Part shown: piece by piece, positions 48,240 through 59,518 of the stretch
How the letters are laid out: each line of letters begins with the position of its first letter
Numbering within the stretch: position 1 is the stretch's first letter
Assembly (NCBI RefSeq): GCF_010015585.1
Contig: NW_022985106.1
Location: forward strand, 62,001-126,000
Direction of reading: 5' to 3'
From: Eremomyces bilateralis CBS 781.70
Taxonomy: Eukaryota > Ascomycota > Dothideomycetes > Eremomycetales > Eremomycetaceae
Length of the DNA: 64,000 nt
Notes under the pieces: generated by a model
The model's input: the letters and a program-made list of their open reading frames with translations, nothing else
Told to the model about the DNA's origin: nothing
Database searches by the model: none
Made by a program: the position numbers and the translations under genes

Positions 48240-50947
48240 CTAACCAGTAATAGAAGCGAGTCTGATGCTGACTGCTCGTCGATGCGCCTCGAGTTCTTCG
48301 ACGCGAGCAAGTTCCATGACCGCTGGACCCACTGCGCGAAGGCCATCCAGCGTGAGGTTCGCGCTTGTGATGTGCTTCACATAAGAACCAAGATTGACTC
48401 CCGAATATTGCTTGGCATAGCCATAAGTCGCTTAAATGATTGTAAGCTGGAAAATCCCAAGTAAATAGACTGGGAGACAACTTACGCAATGAATGGTTGA
48501 CACCGGCGGAATAGTCTCCCACACTCTCCGGAGTCCAAGGGCCAATGAACACGCTTCCAGCATTTTGAACATGCTGAACCACTGCTTCAGCATCTTTTAC
48601 TTGCAAGATGAGATGCTCGGGTGCATATGCATTGCTGTAACGTATGGCTTCCTGGATGTCGTTGACAATGAGCGTAACGGAGTGGTCGATCGCTTTCCTC
48701 ACAATATCAACCCGCGGCAGCGCATTGGCTTGATTGTGAAGTTCATCATCAATCGCGAGTAGTTGCGCGTCGGTGAGGTCGACTGCAATCAACACCACTT
48801 GCGAGTCCGCGCCGTGTTCTGCTTGGCTGAGAAGGTCGGAGGCAACAAATGCCGGATTCGCAGTCGCATCAGCGATAACGAGGACTTCACTAGGGCCCGC
48901 AGGCATATCAATACTGACTCCAGCGGAGGTATCGTTAGAAACAATCATCTTCGCGGCAGTGACGAACTGGTTGCCGGGACCGAGAATCTTGTCCACTTTG
49001 CTCACACTCTCAGTACCGTACGCCATGGCGGCCACGGCCTGTGCGCCACCGGCGAGCACAATCGATTCTGCACCGACTTTGTGGGCGACGTAGACGATCT
49101 CCGGTGTGATGGATCCGTCTGCTCGTGGCGGAGATGCAAGGACGATCTTTTGGCATCCTGCAACCATTGCCGGGACGCCGAGCATAAGGGCGGTGGACGG
49201 TAGGACCGCAGTTCCTCCAGGAACATACAAACCCACTCGTTCAATCGGGCGAGAGAAGCGACTGCATATTACTCCCGGCATGGTCTCGACGACGAGTGGC
49301 TTCTCCTCTTGCTGCGCTGCGTGGAACCGACGAATGTTTTCGAATGAAATGTCAATAGCGTCAATCGTTTGCTGTGGCAGCTGCATTAATGCTGGCGGAA
49401 ATGGAGCATTGAGCACGGGAGATGTGAGCGACGTCGCCTTCTCGAACTTGTGGGTGTACTCCAGGACCGCTTTGTCGCCTCCCTCTCTGATGGCTTTGAT
49501 AATCGGATTAACGATTCCAAAAATGGCTTCGGAACTCCGTTGTGATGGCCGCTTAAGCGCTTCAAGGATTGTTTCTTCCTTCTCTTGCGATGTCTGATAT
49601 CGTCTCATTTGAATTTTGCCCGTAGATGAGACAACTGGTGTCTGTACCTCCGGCACTGCTTTGGACTGCTTTGCCTCCTCTTTCTTCATTTGCTGCTCCG
49701 CCCATGGTCCTTTAGCGTCCCCCTTCCTCCTCTTAACTTTAACGCTCTTCGCGTCCAAGTTCCGTTCCACCATCTCCAGTGACACATCAGATGCAATGCA
49801 CTTTGTCATTGCAAAATACAACAGATCTGCAGCCTCAAAAGAGACTTCTTCCTTGGTCTTTGCTTCGCACAGCTCATTGGCCTCTTCCATGATCTTTGCG
49901 TGCAGCAGTTTCGTGTCATTGAACAGCCTTGCTGTATATGAGCCTTCGGGCGCGTTCTGTCGGCGATCCAACAATGTCTTCTGGAGCTTGGAGAGACCAT
50001 AGTATCGACCGAAACAGGTAGCGGTACCCAAGTGGCAGAAGCCTGCAAAGTTCAGTGACGAGTCCACAATCACGGAGGGCAGTCCTACCATTCCCTTTCT
50101 GACGGACTACGAAACAGATGCAATCCTTATCGCAATCAAACTTGACGTGAACCAATTCCTGAACATCTCCGCTACTCTCGCCCTTGTACCAAAGGCCTCG
50201 CTTCCGGCTCTGATACACTCCTCTTCCGGTCCTAATGCTCTCCGCGACACTCTCTTCACTGCTGTAGACAAGTCCAAGAGCGATTCCCCTTTCATCTGTA
50301 ACCATGGTGGTAAACAGACCATCTGGTCTGTCGCTCGTAGCACCTGACAGGAGCAGTTTCACCGCGTCAACCAATCCCGGATTGGTTTGAGGTTCCAGCG
50401 TTAGATCCGTGGATTTTGCAATTGCGATGCCGCCCAGAATTGACAACCGTGAAAGACGGTCGAAATCGGGATGTTCCAAGGAGAAGTAAACCGGCGGCCG
50501 GTCCGAGCTATACTCTTTCAACCACGCCTCTAATAGTTGCACATCCTGGACGTGCCAGAAACAAACCCCGACGGAGGTACCCGCTATTGAGTCAATTATC
50601 TCATCCTTCGTGTGTGCTTGATGCACGATAACAACGGTCACACGGTCAAGGTCAATGTTTGGCGTCCGCTCTAGCTGGACCAACTGCTTCTGGCTGACGA
50701 AAACCCCCGCAGCGCCGGCATCGAGCAACGACACAATATCTTCCACCGATTCGAGAGCAGTGACATCGAAATAATTTTCGAGCCGGCCAAATGACCTCTG
50801 GAGATGAGAGAAGGCGGCATCTAGAGTCGACTCGGACAGTGGGATAAAGACGGACCCAAAGTACGACAGTGCAGCCGATGGGATCCCTTGGGGAGACAGG
50901 ACACCTTCGGAGGACAAATCGACGTGCAAAATCAGTGAAGAAGCCAT
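48240..50947 (-). CDS. his4: Trifunctional histidine biosynthesis protein HIS4
   Basis: Performs three steps: phosphoribosyl-ATP pyrophosphohydrolase, phosphoribosyl-AMP cyclohydrolase and histidinol dehydrogenase. Exons (minus): 50947-50089, 50042-48486, 48430-48240; 868 residues, the normal size for filamentous fungi. The N-terminal fungal extension is followed by the cyclohydrolase (VKFDCDKDCICFVVRQKG, GFCHLGTATCFG), the pyrophosphohydrolase (SYTARLFND, KIMEEANEL, AADLLYF), a Lys/Glu linker and histidinol dehydrogenase (VGLYVPGGTAVLPST, KILGPGNQFV, DMPAGPSEVLVIAD, AEHGADSQ). The last intron ends in AAG, required to give NHSLPTYGYAKQYSGVN. A Gcn4/CpcA-type site is 63 bp before the ATG. Long plus-strand frames here are shadows. 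Confidence 0.96.
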
Positions 50948-51009
50948 GGTCAATGAGGAATTGTCACGGTGGTGTCAATTGGGCTTATCTTGAGAGAATG
51001 ATATTGCAA

Positions 51010-51016
51010 GAGTCAT
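51010..51016 (-). promoter_or_regulatory. Gcn4/CpcA-type element before HIS4
   Basis: ATGACTC on the HIS4 strand, 63 bp upstream of the ATG. It matches seven bases of the general amino-acid control element (ATGACTCAT type). HIS4 is a classic target of this response in yeast. Confidence 0.6.
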
Positions 51017-51174
51017 CGGATTGATACTTGAAAGTTTTCCCACCTCAGCGCCCCCACCGAAGTCGCACTTGCAAACAAAGGAAGTTTGCTGGGGTGTGAC
51101 GCCACGACCACAAAGGCAGGCAGGGGGTCTGGGATACTTGGTGCCTTTGTGCCTTGGCGCCTAATGAGATCCTT

Positions 51175-51262
51175 TGCTTCACGCTTCACGCTTCTACTTC
51201 GTGCTTCTGCTTCTGCTTCACTTCAGCTTCTGCTTCGTGCTTCAGCTTCAGCTTCAGCTTCT
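51175..51262 (+). repeat. GCTTC/GCTTCA simple repeat
   Basis: About 88 bp of imperfect 5-6 bp units (gcttc, gcttca, gcttctg) on the plus strand, 230-315 bp upstream of HIS4; a purine-rich tract on the HIS4 strand. Likely variable in length between strains. Confidence 0.75.
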
Positions 51263-51705
51263 CAACAGCAATCAACTCCTCCATTCTGTTCAACTTAGCC
51301 ACCTTCTCCTATCCCTTTCAATAGTGAAACGAGCAAAAGGTATGGCACTAATATGTATATATGTATAGCAAATGCTGGGTGCTAGGGGGTGTGTGATGCA
51401 TGTCTGTAGTAGTTCGCGATAGACAGTTGGAGATTACGATCGCGATGCGATACAAGTCACGGCTCAACTCATGAGCTCTGGATACGATGATAGGAATCCA
51501 TTTCTCTCACTTTGGTGCCTTGCACATGGTTTGGTACGTGGGAATGCTTATTGCTCGGCCGAACTTACAGCCTTAAGGCCGTTGTTCTCCAGGAGGTGCT
51601 TTTCTTTGTGTCCATTGGCTTCATGATGTGTTTACAAAGACACCTATTCATTGCTTCCCAGTCTTTCCTGCCTTGTTTATTGTCCATCGTCATATTACTC
51701 TCGGC

Positions 51706-53292
51706 TCAAAACTTCGTGGTGAAGTTCCATCCGACCTTCTTTCCTTTGGCCATTACCATCAAGATTACCGATACAACGTAAACAGCTCCGGTGAATCCGA
51801 CAACACCCCAGTATCCGCCATCGCAGGCCGAGATAAGAGCACCGGCAATCGGGACACCCGTTAGACTTGCGAGTGACACCACCGTGTAGCAAGTCGCATA
51901 ATACCGTCCGTACTCTTCTGTGCGACACAGCTGACCAACGCAAACGGGCGTTAAAGAAATATTGGATCCCGATGCAAACCCGAATAGGAACCCATATATA
52001 ATCACGATGGCCTTCAGCCCTGAGACCGAAATCTCCATCCCTTGCTCCCCGGAGTCCGGCGGTGCAAGAAGGCTGGCAGGGAGCCAGAGTGCAATTGTCG
52101 TCAGGGCACAGAGCGCCAGGGTGATGATCATTGCATTAAAGCGACCGATCTTGTCAGCGAAGACTCCTGGCAGCCATCGTCCAAGAACCGAACCAGCATT
52201 TAAGATGGCAATAAGATCGTATCCAGAGCCTTCCGACAGTGCTCCACTTGACATTGCAAAAGACGTCAGATACGTGACGGGAATGAACAAGCCCCACTCC
52301 ATGCAAAAGACGGCCGCAGTAACCAAAGCGAAAGAAGGATCGCGGAAGATCTTGAAGTCAGGCCAGACCGACTGGTTGGGGTCCGGTGGAAGTCGGGATC
52401 GGATGAAAATATTCGAAATGATGCATAGGACGAGGTAGATCAGGGCCACACACCGTGTGGCCCAAGCAAACCCAACCTTGGGGATCAGAGACTGCAGCAT
52501 CAGCGGAAAGATGATGCCGCCAATCGCCCCTCCAGTCGCTGCGAGACCGGTTGCGCCGCCACGCTTTTCACAGAAGAAGTGGGAGATGGCTGAGATTGCG
52601 GGCGTGAAGACTAAGGACGTACCAATGCCGCCCATCACACCGAAGACGAGAACAAATTGGTAGTATTCTGAAGAAACCGTCAGTGGCTGCCCCAATCCAG
52701 GACAAAGGAACACGCACCAGCACAGAAACTGAGAAGGACCACCGCCGCCAATAGCATGATGCTACCTCCCAGGATCAAAAGCCGTGGGCCATGAGCATCA
52801 AAAATCGGACCGATCTGGATCCCGCAGAAGAACGCAAGGAAGAAGGCAATGGAGAAGATCCAACCCAGGGTGCTCTCATCGTAGCCTTGGAGTTGATGTT
52901 CGGCAAAATATGCTTGGAATATACCGGCTGAGGATTGTTAGCCATCACCATACCGGAGGATGGACGGCCTATCGCTTACCAGTGTTCAAAATACCAAAGG
53001 CTGCCATCATCCCAGCGAATGCTCCGAAGACCACCAGCCAACCTTGCAGTCCGCCCTCCGGATAGTCGACATCTTCACGAAATGTCGATCCAGGTGCGTA
53101 GGACTCGATCCTGGATGGGACAGGCTGAAGCTCGGAGAGTCCATCGTGATTATCTGTATGGATGCATTTCTCCGGATCACCAACGGGACAGGTTTCAGGA
53201 TCGCTGCCCTCAGTCCGTGTGGTCCTAATGGTGATCTCCGAGTCCTGGGTGTAATGTAGTCCTGGCTTGCTGCCTTTGTCGTCTTCTTTCAT
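51706..53292 (-). CDS. MFS transporter, monocarboxylate transporter-like (MCH family)
   Basis: Plasma-membrane or organellar solute carrier with 12 predicted membrane helices. Exons (minus): 53292-52980, 52927-52718, 52667-51706; 494 residues. A polar N-terminal tail of about 85 residues precedes the first helix at the family motif DYPEGGLQGWLVVFGAF. IGPIFDAHGPRLL is the loop 2-3 region and GSVLGRWLPGVFADKIGRFN the loop 8-9 motif. The second junction gives FCAEYYQFVLVFG. Fungal relatives include Mch4/Mch5 (riboflavin) and secondary-metabolite cluster MCTs; the substrate cannot be told. The promoter is shared with YIH1 in a divergent arrangement. Confidence 0.9.
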
Positions 53293-53961
53293 GTGATATG
53301 GATGTTCAATTGAAGGGTATGAGCTATATTGATTGTTGACAATAAGTATATAAATGCTCTACATAGAATGATTTCGTCAATAAAGATATTATGAGAAGTC
53401 TAGTTAAATGGAGGCACTGAGGTGGCGTTGAGGGGTTGAGCTGGTTCAGAGTTTTTTTAGTAGTTGCGGGGGACCCTGATGGGCCTGAGTCATGAATTCC
53501 GTTGTATGGGAAATCGGAGGACAGAGGCGACCTTCTGCTGGAGCTGGATGTGGAAATTCGATCCCCTCCACTAACTAAAGACAGAAATCTGGGACCGTTG
53601 ACCCCGCCAGCTCTTCTCCTCCTTTACCAGTAAGTGTTGCTGATGACAGCATAATATGTCAAATGCACGATATCGGCCGATTCCTCCAGAGGAAGGTCAA
53701 ACACAACGTCGACCAATTCGAACTTCGCGACACTTTTCATTTCGGAACGCCACGCTAAGACCGTGTTGAATGCAGATCCTGACCCCCTTGGTCAAACCGG
53801 TCAAGTCGACGGACAAGTTATTATCAAATTCATCAAGCGGAAAATACTCGTGGACGACAATTCAACAATGATTTCATGCATGTGGCCCTTTACGACGATC
53901 TAGATTCTAGAACTTATCCATCACCCAACTACTCTAAGTCGTCTCGCAAGCTCGATTGACG
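53293..53961. promoter_or_regulatory. Divergent promoter, MFS gene / YIH1
   Basis: 669 bp between two start codons on opposite strands. No TATA box or known motif stands out. Confidence 0.5.
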
Positions 53962-54813
53962 ATGGACGACTTAGCCACGGTCAATGCCGCTCTAGCCGAC
54001 GAGCTGATCTCAGTGAATTCTATATATGGCGATACGACTCTAGACCTGGCCGGAATTCCAAAAGATGGAAGCGACATAGTCTGCGTTCTTCGATTGCCCT
54101 CACATGCCGACACGGCTCTGCGGCTCTCCTTCCCTCTGGCATATCCGGATTTGCCGCCTGAGATCGTCGGCACCGAAACATTCGGTGGCCCACGCGGGGA
54201 AGGCAAACGACTCGTCGAACTCGCGCAAGATGTGTTAGCGAACGTCCATAGGCCCAGTGAGGTCTGTATCTTCGATTTCCTGGAAGACCTTAGCACGCTG
54301 CTGGAATCGGAGGGGGTTCTTCATGATCAAGTCGAACCGGAGCAGAATGATCACGCAGAGGAACTTGCGGGAAGCGAGCAGAGGCAGCAATTGGCCGCAC
54401 AACTCCTTGGGGAAGAACCTCCCTGGTCCATCTCGGAGCCCATCGCCAGCAAACGGAGCGTCTTTGTTGCTCGTGCGGCACCAGTCCAATCCGTGGAAGA
54501 GGCAAGTCGCTTCATCATGCACTTGAAAGATACCAACAAGAAAGTCGCCTCTGCAACGCACAACATTACGGCGTGGCGGATCAAGCGAGACAACATCGTT
54601 TATCAAGACTATGATGACGATGGTGAGGATGCGGCTGGTGGACGACTACTGCATTTGTTGCAGTTGACCGATTCTTGGAACGTTGTCGTCATCGTCACAA
54701 GATGGTATGGCGGAATCCACCTGGGACCGGACAGATTCCGCCTAATCGGAGCTGTTGCAAGAGACGCGCTAGTGGTCGGAGGGTTTGTCAAGGAGAAGAA
54801 GAAAGCTGGATGA
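53962..54813 (+). CDS. yih1: Yih1/IMPACT homologue, Gcn1-binding inhibitor of Gcn2
   Basis: Competes with Gcn2 for Gcn1 and so dampens eIF2-alpha phosphorylation and general amino-acid control; also reported to bind actin in yeast. Single exon, 283 residues. RWD domain at residues 1-115 (ALADELISVNSIYGD, FPLAYPDLPPEIV); charged linker; ancient IMPACT (UPF0029) domain from about 155 with SKRSVFVARAAPV, ATHNITAWRI, DDDGEDAAGGRLLHLLQ, VVIVTRWYGGIHLGPDRF. The ATG at 53962 was chosen; the frame is open two codons further but without ATG. The stop is 29 bp from the stop of the convergent membrane-protein gene. Confidence 0.94.
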   Translation: MDDLATVNAALADELISVNSIYGDTTLDLAGIPKDGSDIVCVLRLPSHADTALRLSFPLAYPDLPPEIVGTETFGGPRGEGKRLVELAQDVLANVHRPSEVCIFDFLEDLSTLLESEGVLHDQVEPEQNDHAEELAGSEQRQQLAAQLLGEEPPWSISEPIASKRSVFVARAAPVQSVEEASRFIMHLKDTNKKVASATHNITAWRIKRDNIVYQDYDDDGEDAAGGRLLHLLQLTDSWNVVVIVTRWYGGIHLGPDRFRLIGAVARDALVVGGFVKEKKKAG

Positions 54814-54842
54814 GATATTCCTGGAAACAATAGGTTGGGGGC

Positions 54843-55830
54843 CTATCTGATGACACGTGTAGAAGGTGGTGGATTAAGGACTCCGAGGGAATCAGCTTCC
54901 ACAGGTTCTGAGCTTACTCTGGATCCATTCATGTCCAGCTTCTCTCGGACGCCGTTAAATAAGATGGCAAGCCGAATGATGCCGGTCGATGCCCAGATGC
55001 TCCATTGGCCAACAGACAAGATCCCTTCCACCGAAATGGTATCGATGTCTGCCGTGTCGACGTGAGGCGCCAGTCTCCAGAAATATATCTCAGCAGAGAC
55101 GACAATGAGGACCGCAACTGCTGGTACGGCAAGAATCAGGAGCTTTATGAACAACCGAATTCCACACTTGGCTCCTATCGCCCTATTCGTAATGGGTGTA
55201 ATGTCGATTCCTTCGTATATGGTTTCAATATCGCTTGACCTCTTCGACTTTGCCGCCTCGATCCGGTAGCATCGCCGCAAGAAGAGCTAGGCTAGCAAAA
55301 ACCAATCCAGAAATACCAACGTGGTTCCGGAACTTCTTGAAGTCGAGGCCGAACACGCTCGCATACTCTAACGGCATCCACCCGCATACTGTATATGCGA
55401 CCGTCTCGGCATGCTCAGAAGATGCAGAAACTTTTTCAAAAACCACAAATGCCGTCACAGTCCCGGTGCCGACAAGAACACCCCATATCCTTATCAGCGC
55501 TCGTGCCCGACTCGCACCAACCCGCTTCGGCACCAGGAGACTCCACACAGCGACCACAGACGACAGCGCCATCATTTCCACGACCGCTAAAGCATCGAGA
55601 GGCATTGGATTCGGGTTCCCTTGCTTTGTATCGGCCAAGGAACTCTTCAATTCTATAAAAGAGTGGATCGCAGTAACCACTGTCCGTGTGGTGAACGTCA
55701 CGAGCGCTGATCGGAAGAGCCAGCCCGGTGGGAGAGGGAGAAGCAGGAGGAGGACGAGGCAATATGTATGCAGACGAGGTAGAAAGGCGTACGGCGATGA
55801 TAGTGACAAGGCACACACTTGGATAGACAT
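54843..55830 (-). CDS. Multi-pass membrane protein, unknown family (gene model unresolved)
   Basis: Not recognised. An ATG frame from 55830 to 55225 encodes 201 residues with about four hydrophobic segments (YCLVLLLLLPLPPGWLF, ALAVVEMMALSSVVAVWSLL, IRIWGVLVGTGTVTAFVVF, GLVFASLALLAAML). It overlaps a second frame without its own ATG (55280-54843) that carries two more (LFIKLLILAVPAVAVLIVV, WASTGIIRLAILF). Both have the look of one six-helix protein, so an intron or a frameshift must lie around 55190-55310. No donor/acceptor pair I tried is fully convincing; one option runs from a donor after GISGL to an AAG before SKRSSDIETI. Ends tail to tail with YIH1. Confidence 0.55.
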
Positions 55831-56305
55831 TCCGCCACTATCGTGCCGTATTTGCTGGTTACAAGACCCTATCGGTTACCATAACTGTCTGCACGGACTT
55901 CTAAGAATGCATTTCTTCGCCCTCAAAGTTAGCAGAATTGTTTCATTATATACGAATTAAAGTATTCTAAATCGTTATCTTCCCCGGGAAAGGATCGCAA
56001 GAACAAGCTCCGTTCCTTGGGCGCAGTAATTTCGCTTGAAAACGGGGCATAGTTCTCTCCTTTCCAGGAATCAAGCCTTCAGTTCTGCGATGCATTTGGT
56101 GGTGGCGGAGTCTGTCCAACCCACTCCAGTAGTCACGAGAATGCGTTCAAGTAATTCAGCCCTAGATGCGATGGAACTGGGCCAAGAAATATTTCTATTC
56201 GTTTATTGAAGACCAAATCCAATGCTTTCTATATCACAAAAAACGGTAGCATCACATTTCCCTGGGCCTGCATACACTGAACGGCACTGAGTACACAATG
56301 GTTGA
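55831..56305. other. Intergenic
   Basis: Promoter of the membrane-protein gene and 3' flank of the acetoacetyl-CoA synthetase gene. No gene seen. Confidence 0.55.
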
Positions 56306-58610
56306 CTATAGCTTCGACGTCACTCGTCCTTCCTCATCCAATTCCTCGATCTTGGCGAATTTGTAATAGAAGTCCAGGCTCTCTGGGTTGAGGAGCGTTC
56401 CTGAGGGTTTAATGATTTTCCCTGATACGATCTGCTTCACTGGCAGCTCAACCTTCTTCAGATTGACCGTGGTCTGTTGCAGGATGTCAGTAAACGTGTC
56501 GTCAGAAGCAGGTAAAACGGCGAAGGTCTTACAGGTATTTCGCGCGTCTCAAAGACGTATTTCGGCACATGCCGCTTGCTCAATTCTTTCCCGATCCGGT
56601 CCTTGACGTCCTTCACGAGAAGCTGATTGAACTTCTTCCCCGGATGCATCAGCAGGAACAGAAGGACGCTCTCGTCGTCATCCTCCGGCCGTCGTTGCCC
56701 CACGCAGATGCTGTCTGCGATCTGATCCGTGAAGAAGTTCTCGATGACGCTGTAGATCTCCGCGGATCCGAACCGGACGCCGGAGGGATTGAGCACGCCG
56801 TCCGCGCGGCCGAGGAAGAAGATTTGCTTCGTGATCGGGTGGATCATGATGAAGTCACCGTGCGTCCAGACGTCGTTGAAGCGCTTGAAGTAGGAGCTAA
56901 AGTATTTCTCACCCTTGTCGTCGCCCCAGAAGTATACCGGCATGTTGGGGAAGGGTCTGGTGGCCACCAGCTCGCCTGGGACACCGTCTTCGAGCTCGCT
57001 CCCTGGGGTACCGTCGTTGCCTTCGATGGTCTGATCGTAGGCGGCGATGGCGGTGCCGACGCTGGGGCCAACGCAACCTCCAACATATATCGGCGTGAGC
57101 GGGTTTTCCATCGAAAAGCACCCGGCCAAATCCGTGCCTCCGGAGATGTTGGCTAGCTGGGCATGGGGCGGGAAACCGGTATCGTAGAACCACTCGAAGA
57201 GTGCATCCGACAGAACCATCCCGGTCGAGGTGACGGTCCGAAGTCTAGACAGGTCTGCAATGTCGCGCGGCGCAAGATTGTTCTTCTGGAATTCGTGCAT
57301 GTAGCGCGGAGATATTCCGAGGTTCGTGACTTTCAGGAAGCTGACTAGGCGGATGAAGGTTTTCAGGTCCGGCTGGAAGGGCGAGCCGTCATAGAGAATG
57401 GCGTGACCGCCATAGAGCAGGGATAAGATGGAGGACATATACATGATCCATCCGGTCTGGGGAACGTTAGCACTCACGAGCTCGAAGTGGACAATATGGG
57501 CACTCACCGTAGTATATTGCAACTGAACCATGTCTGGCCCGAGGTCTCGATGAAGTTTACCTTCCTTCATGGAGTTGAGGAGGATGCCACCAGTGGAGTG
57601 CACGATACACTTCGGGACTCCCGTAGTCCCACTGGAATAGACCACAAGGAAGGGATCCCTAAACTCCACTCTTTCAAAGGTTAACTTCGTGTTTCCACCA
57701 GCCGACTTCAAAAAGTTCGCCAACGTTTCCGACCGCGAAATGGCACTGATATCCACTGCTCTCTCAAATCTCGGCTGGATGATCGCACCCCAGAACTCCT
57801 CGACGTTGCTCATCCCGTCCAGGATCTCCTTGATCTTGGGACGCAGATCGGTCGTCTTCCCATTGTATACAGCGATATCATCAATGAAGACAAATCGAGG
57901 CTTGATCTGCAACAGGCGGTCCAAGACTCCCTTGGTACCCATGTCCGTGCTTGAGGACGAGAATAATCCACCTAGACTCGTGGTTGCTAGGAAGACACAT
58001 AGTGTGTCGAAACTATTGCTCGCGACCACGGCCACTCGATCACCTTTCTTCACGCCCCGTGCCCTCAACGCGTTGGCGAACAGCGCCACTCTGGAGCGAA
58101 GTTGCGCCCAGGTATACGCTCGAATCTCCGTCCCTCCTTCTCTAACTTCGGTGGTAGCAACCTTATCCGACTCCTTGCCCCTCGTCGACGTTGCAGTCGG
58201 GGTCCCGTGGACTGGAGAGAAGAGAACGTTCTCGGCAAAGTTGAGGCGGACCCCCTCGAACCAGCGGGGAATGCTGTCCATTCGCGCAGACGGGTCGACT
58301 GGTGTCGTGTAGCTGCCTTCATGGATGATCGGGTGAGTGGTCCAGACATCATCCCAGAATGAGAGCTGGGTGATCGAGTACTGGTAGAGGTCCTGGAAGG
58401 TCTGGTGGACAACGTCAATGATCCTTTCGCAATACTAGGGCACATGTTCCATGGAACCCTCTCAAAGGTGTTGGATAGGATCATTTGGCGTACCTGAAGA
58501 TTCGTCCCTCTGGTGCGGTTCGTTTGTTGCATGAACCTCCACATGTTCGTGTCCTTGGGATTCTTGTGCTCCCACAGCTTTCGCGGGGCCGTCAGGGTTG
58601 GTGCCGCCAT
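56306..58610 (-). CDS. Acetoacetyl-CoA synthetase
   Basis: ATP-dependent activation of acetoacetate to acetoacetyl-CoA (ANL superfamily), feeding ketone bodies and leucine-derived carbon into sterol or acetyl-CoA pools. Exons (minus): 58610-58494, 58434-56533, 56473-56306; 728 residues. N-terminal conserved MWRFMQQTN and PRWFEGVRLNFAENVL. P-loop-like VYSSGTTGVPKCIVHSTGG. SGGTDLAGCF is the A5-type motif specific to this group; THGDFIMIHP and GRADGVLNPSGVRFG follow. The catalytic lysine is in the last exon (VSGKIIKPSGTLLN), so the 3' intron matters for activity. CCGAGG at 58874-58879 (CCTCGG on the gene strand) could be a fatty-acid regulator site. Confidence 0.94.
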
Positions 58611-59518
58611 CTTTACTCCGGATCTTGTTGATTCTGATAGAGTCTATATTGAATAGGGAAGTCTATGGACTGTAGCAAGCTGAGAAATGAGGAATGACAC
58701 GGACGAGAGTAGGTCGGACTTCTGTCAGACTTTGCAAATGTAGGACTCAAGAAAAGAAATAGTACTTCTTTAACTAGGTAGTTATTGGAATCATGCACCT
58801 CCACCCCCGCAATAACGGTTCCTACCCTGTAGCGCCTCGTTCGGTTGATTGACCATCCCGCATCTGTACTTGGCCGAGGGGAATGAGGCAGTGGAGCCAA
58901 CGATGATAGCCGGAGAACGTTTGTTGGTGGCGGAGAACTTGATTCCTATCTACAAGCTTTTTGCACTGCCGTCGGACATCAGCTAGAGACATCAACACGT
59001 CCGAATTGCCATATTTTTGCATGGTTCTCTTGCACTGTGTTGCTGTCCGGCTTCGGAAAGATACATCCTGTCTTATCCCCCAGGTTTCGGAGAATGCGGG
59101 GAGGAGAACTGGAGAAGTGGGACGCAAATCTCGCGCGAACTCTCCCGAGATATGGCGCCTTAGCACATATCCGCTCTACCATAACGCTTCCGAGCTAATT
59201 ATTAGCTGGATGAGATTCGGGAAGCTTCCCACCTGAATGCATTTCTCCCGAAGCATGGCGCAAAACTGCAATTAAGGTGAATCATAGAACCAGCATTTTG
59301 AACAAGATGAGAAGTTGAGTCATTCAATTGAGTATACTTGTACAAAACGCTCCAAAATCATTACCAGTGAGTTCTATGTACGAGCCGGAATACGATTTCT
59401 CCGGAGACGAGTCCAAACGCCGTGGTATCACCATCAGAAAATCCAGGCACCGTGACAACCCTTATCGCGGAGAGGTTCACATGGCAATGTAACCCTCCTC
59501 CACGGCCTCCGCTCGCTT
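58611..59518. other. Intergenic
   Basis: AACS promoter and UGO1 3' flank. Frames at 58822-59166 and nearby are short and without content. Confidence 0.55.

Noticed and set aside
48763-49203. 146-codon plus-strand frame inside HIS4
   Set aside because: Antisense of histidinol dehydrogenase coding sequence.
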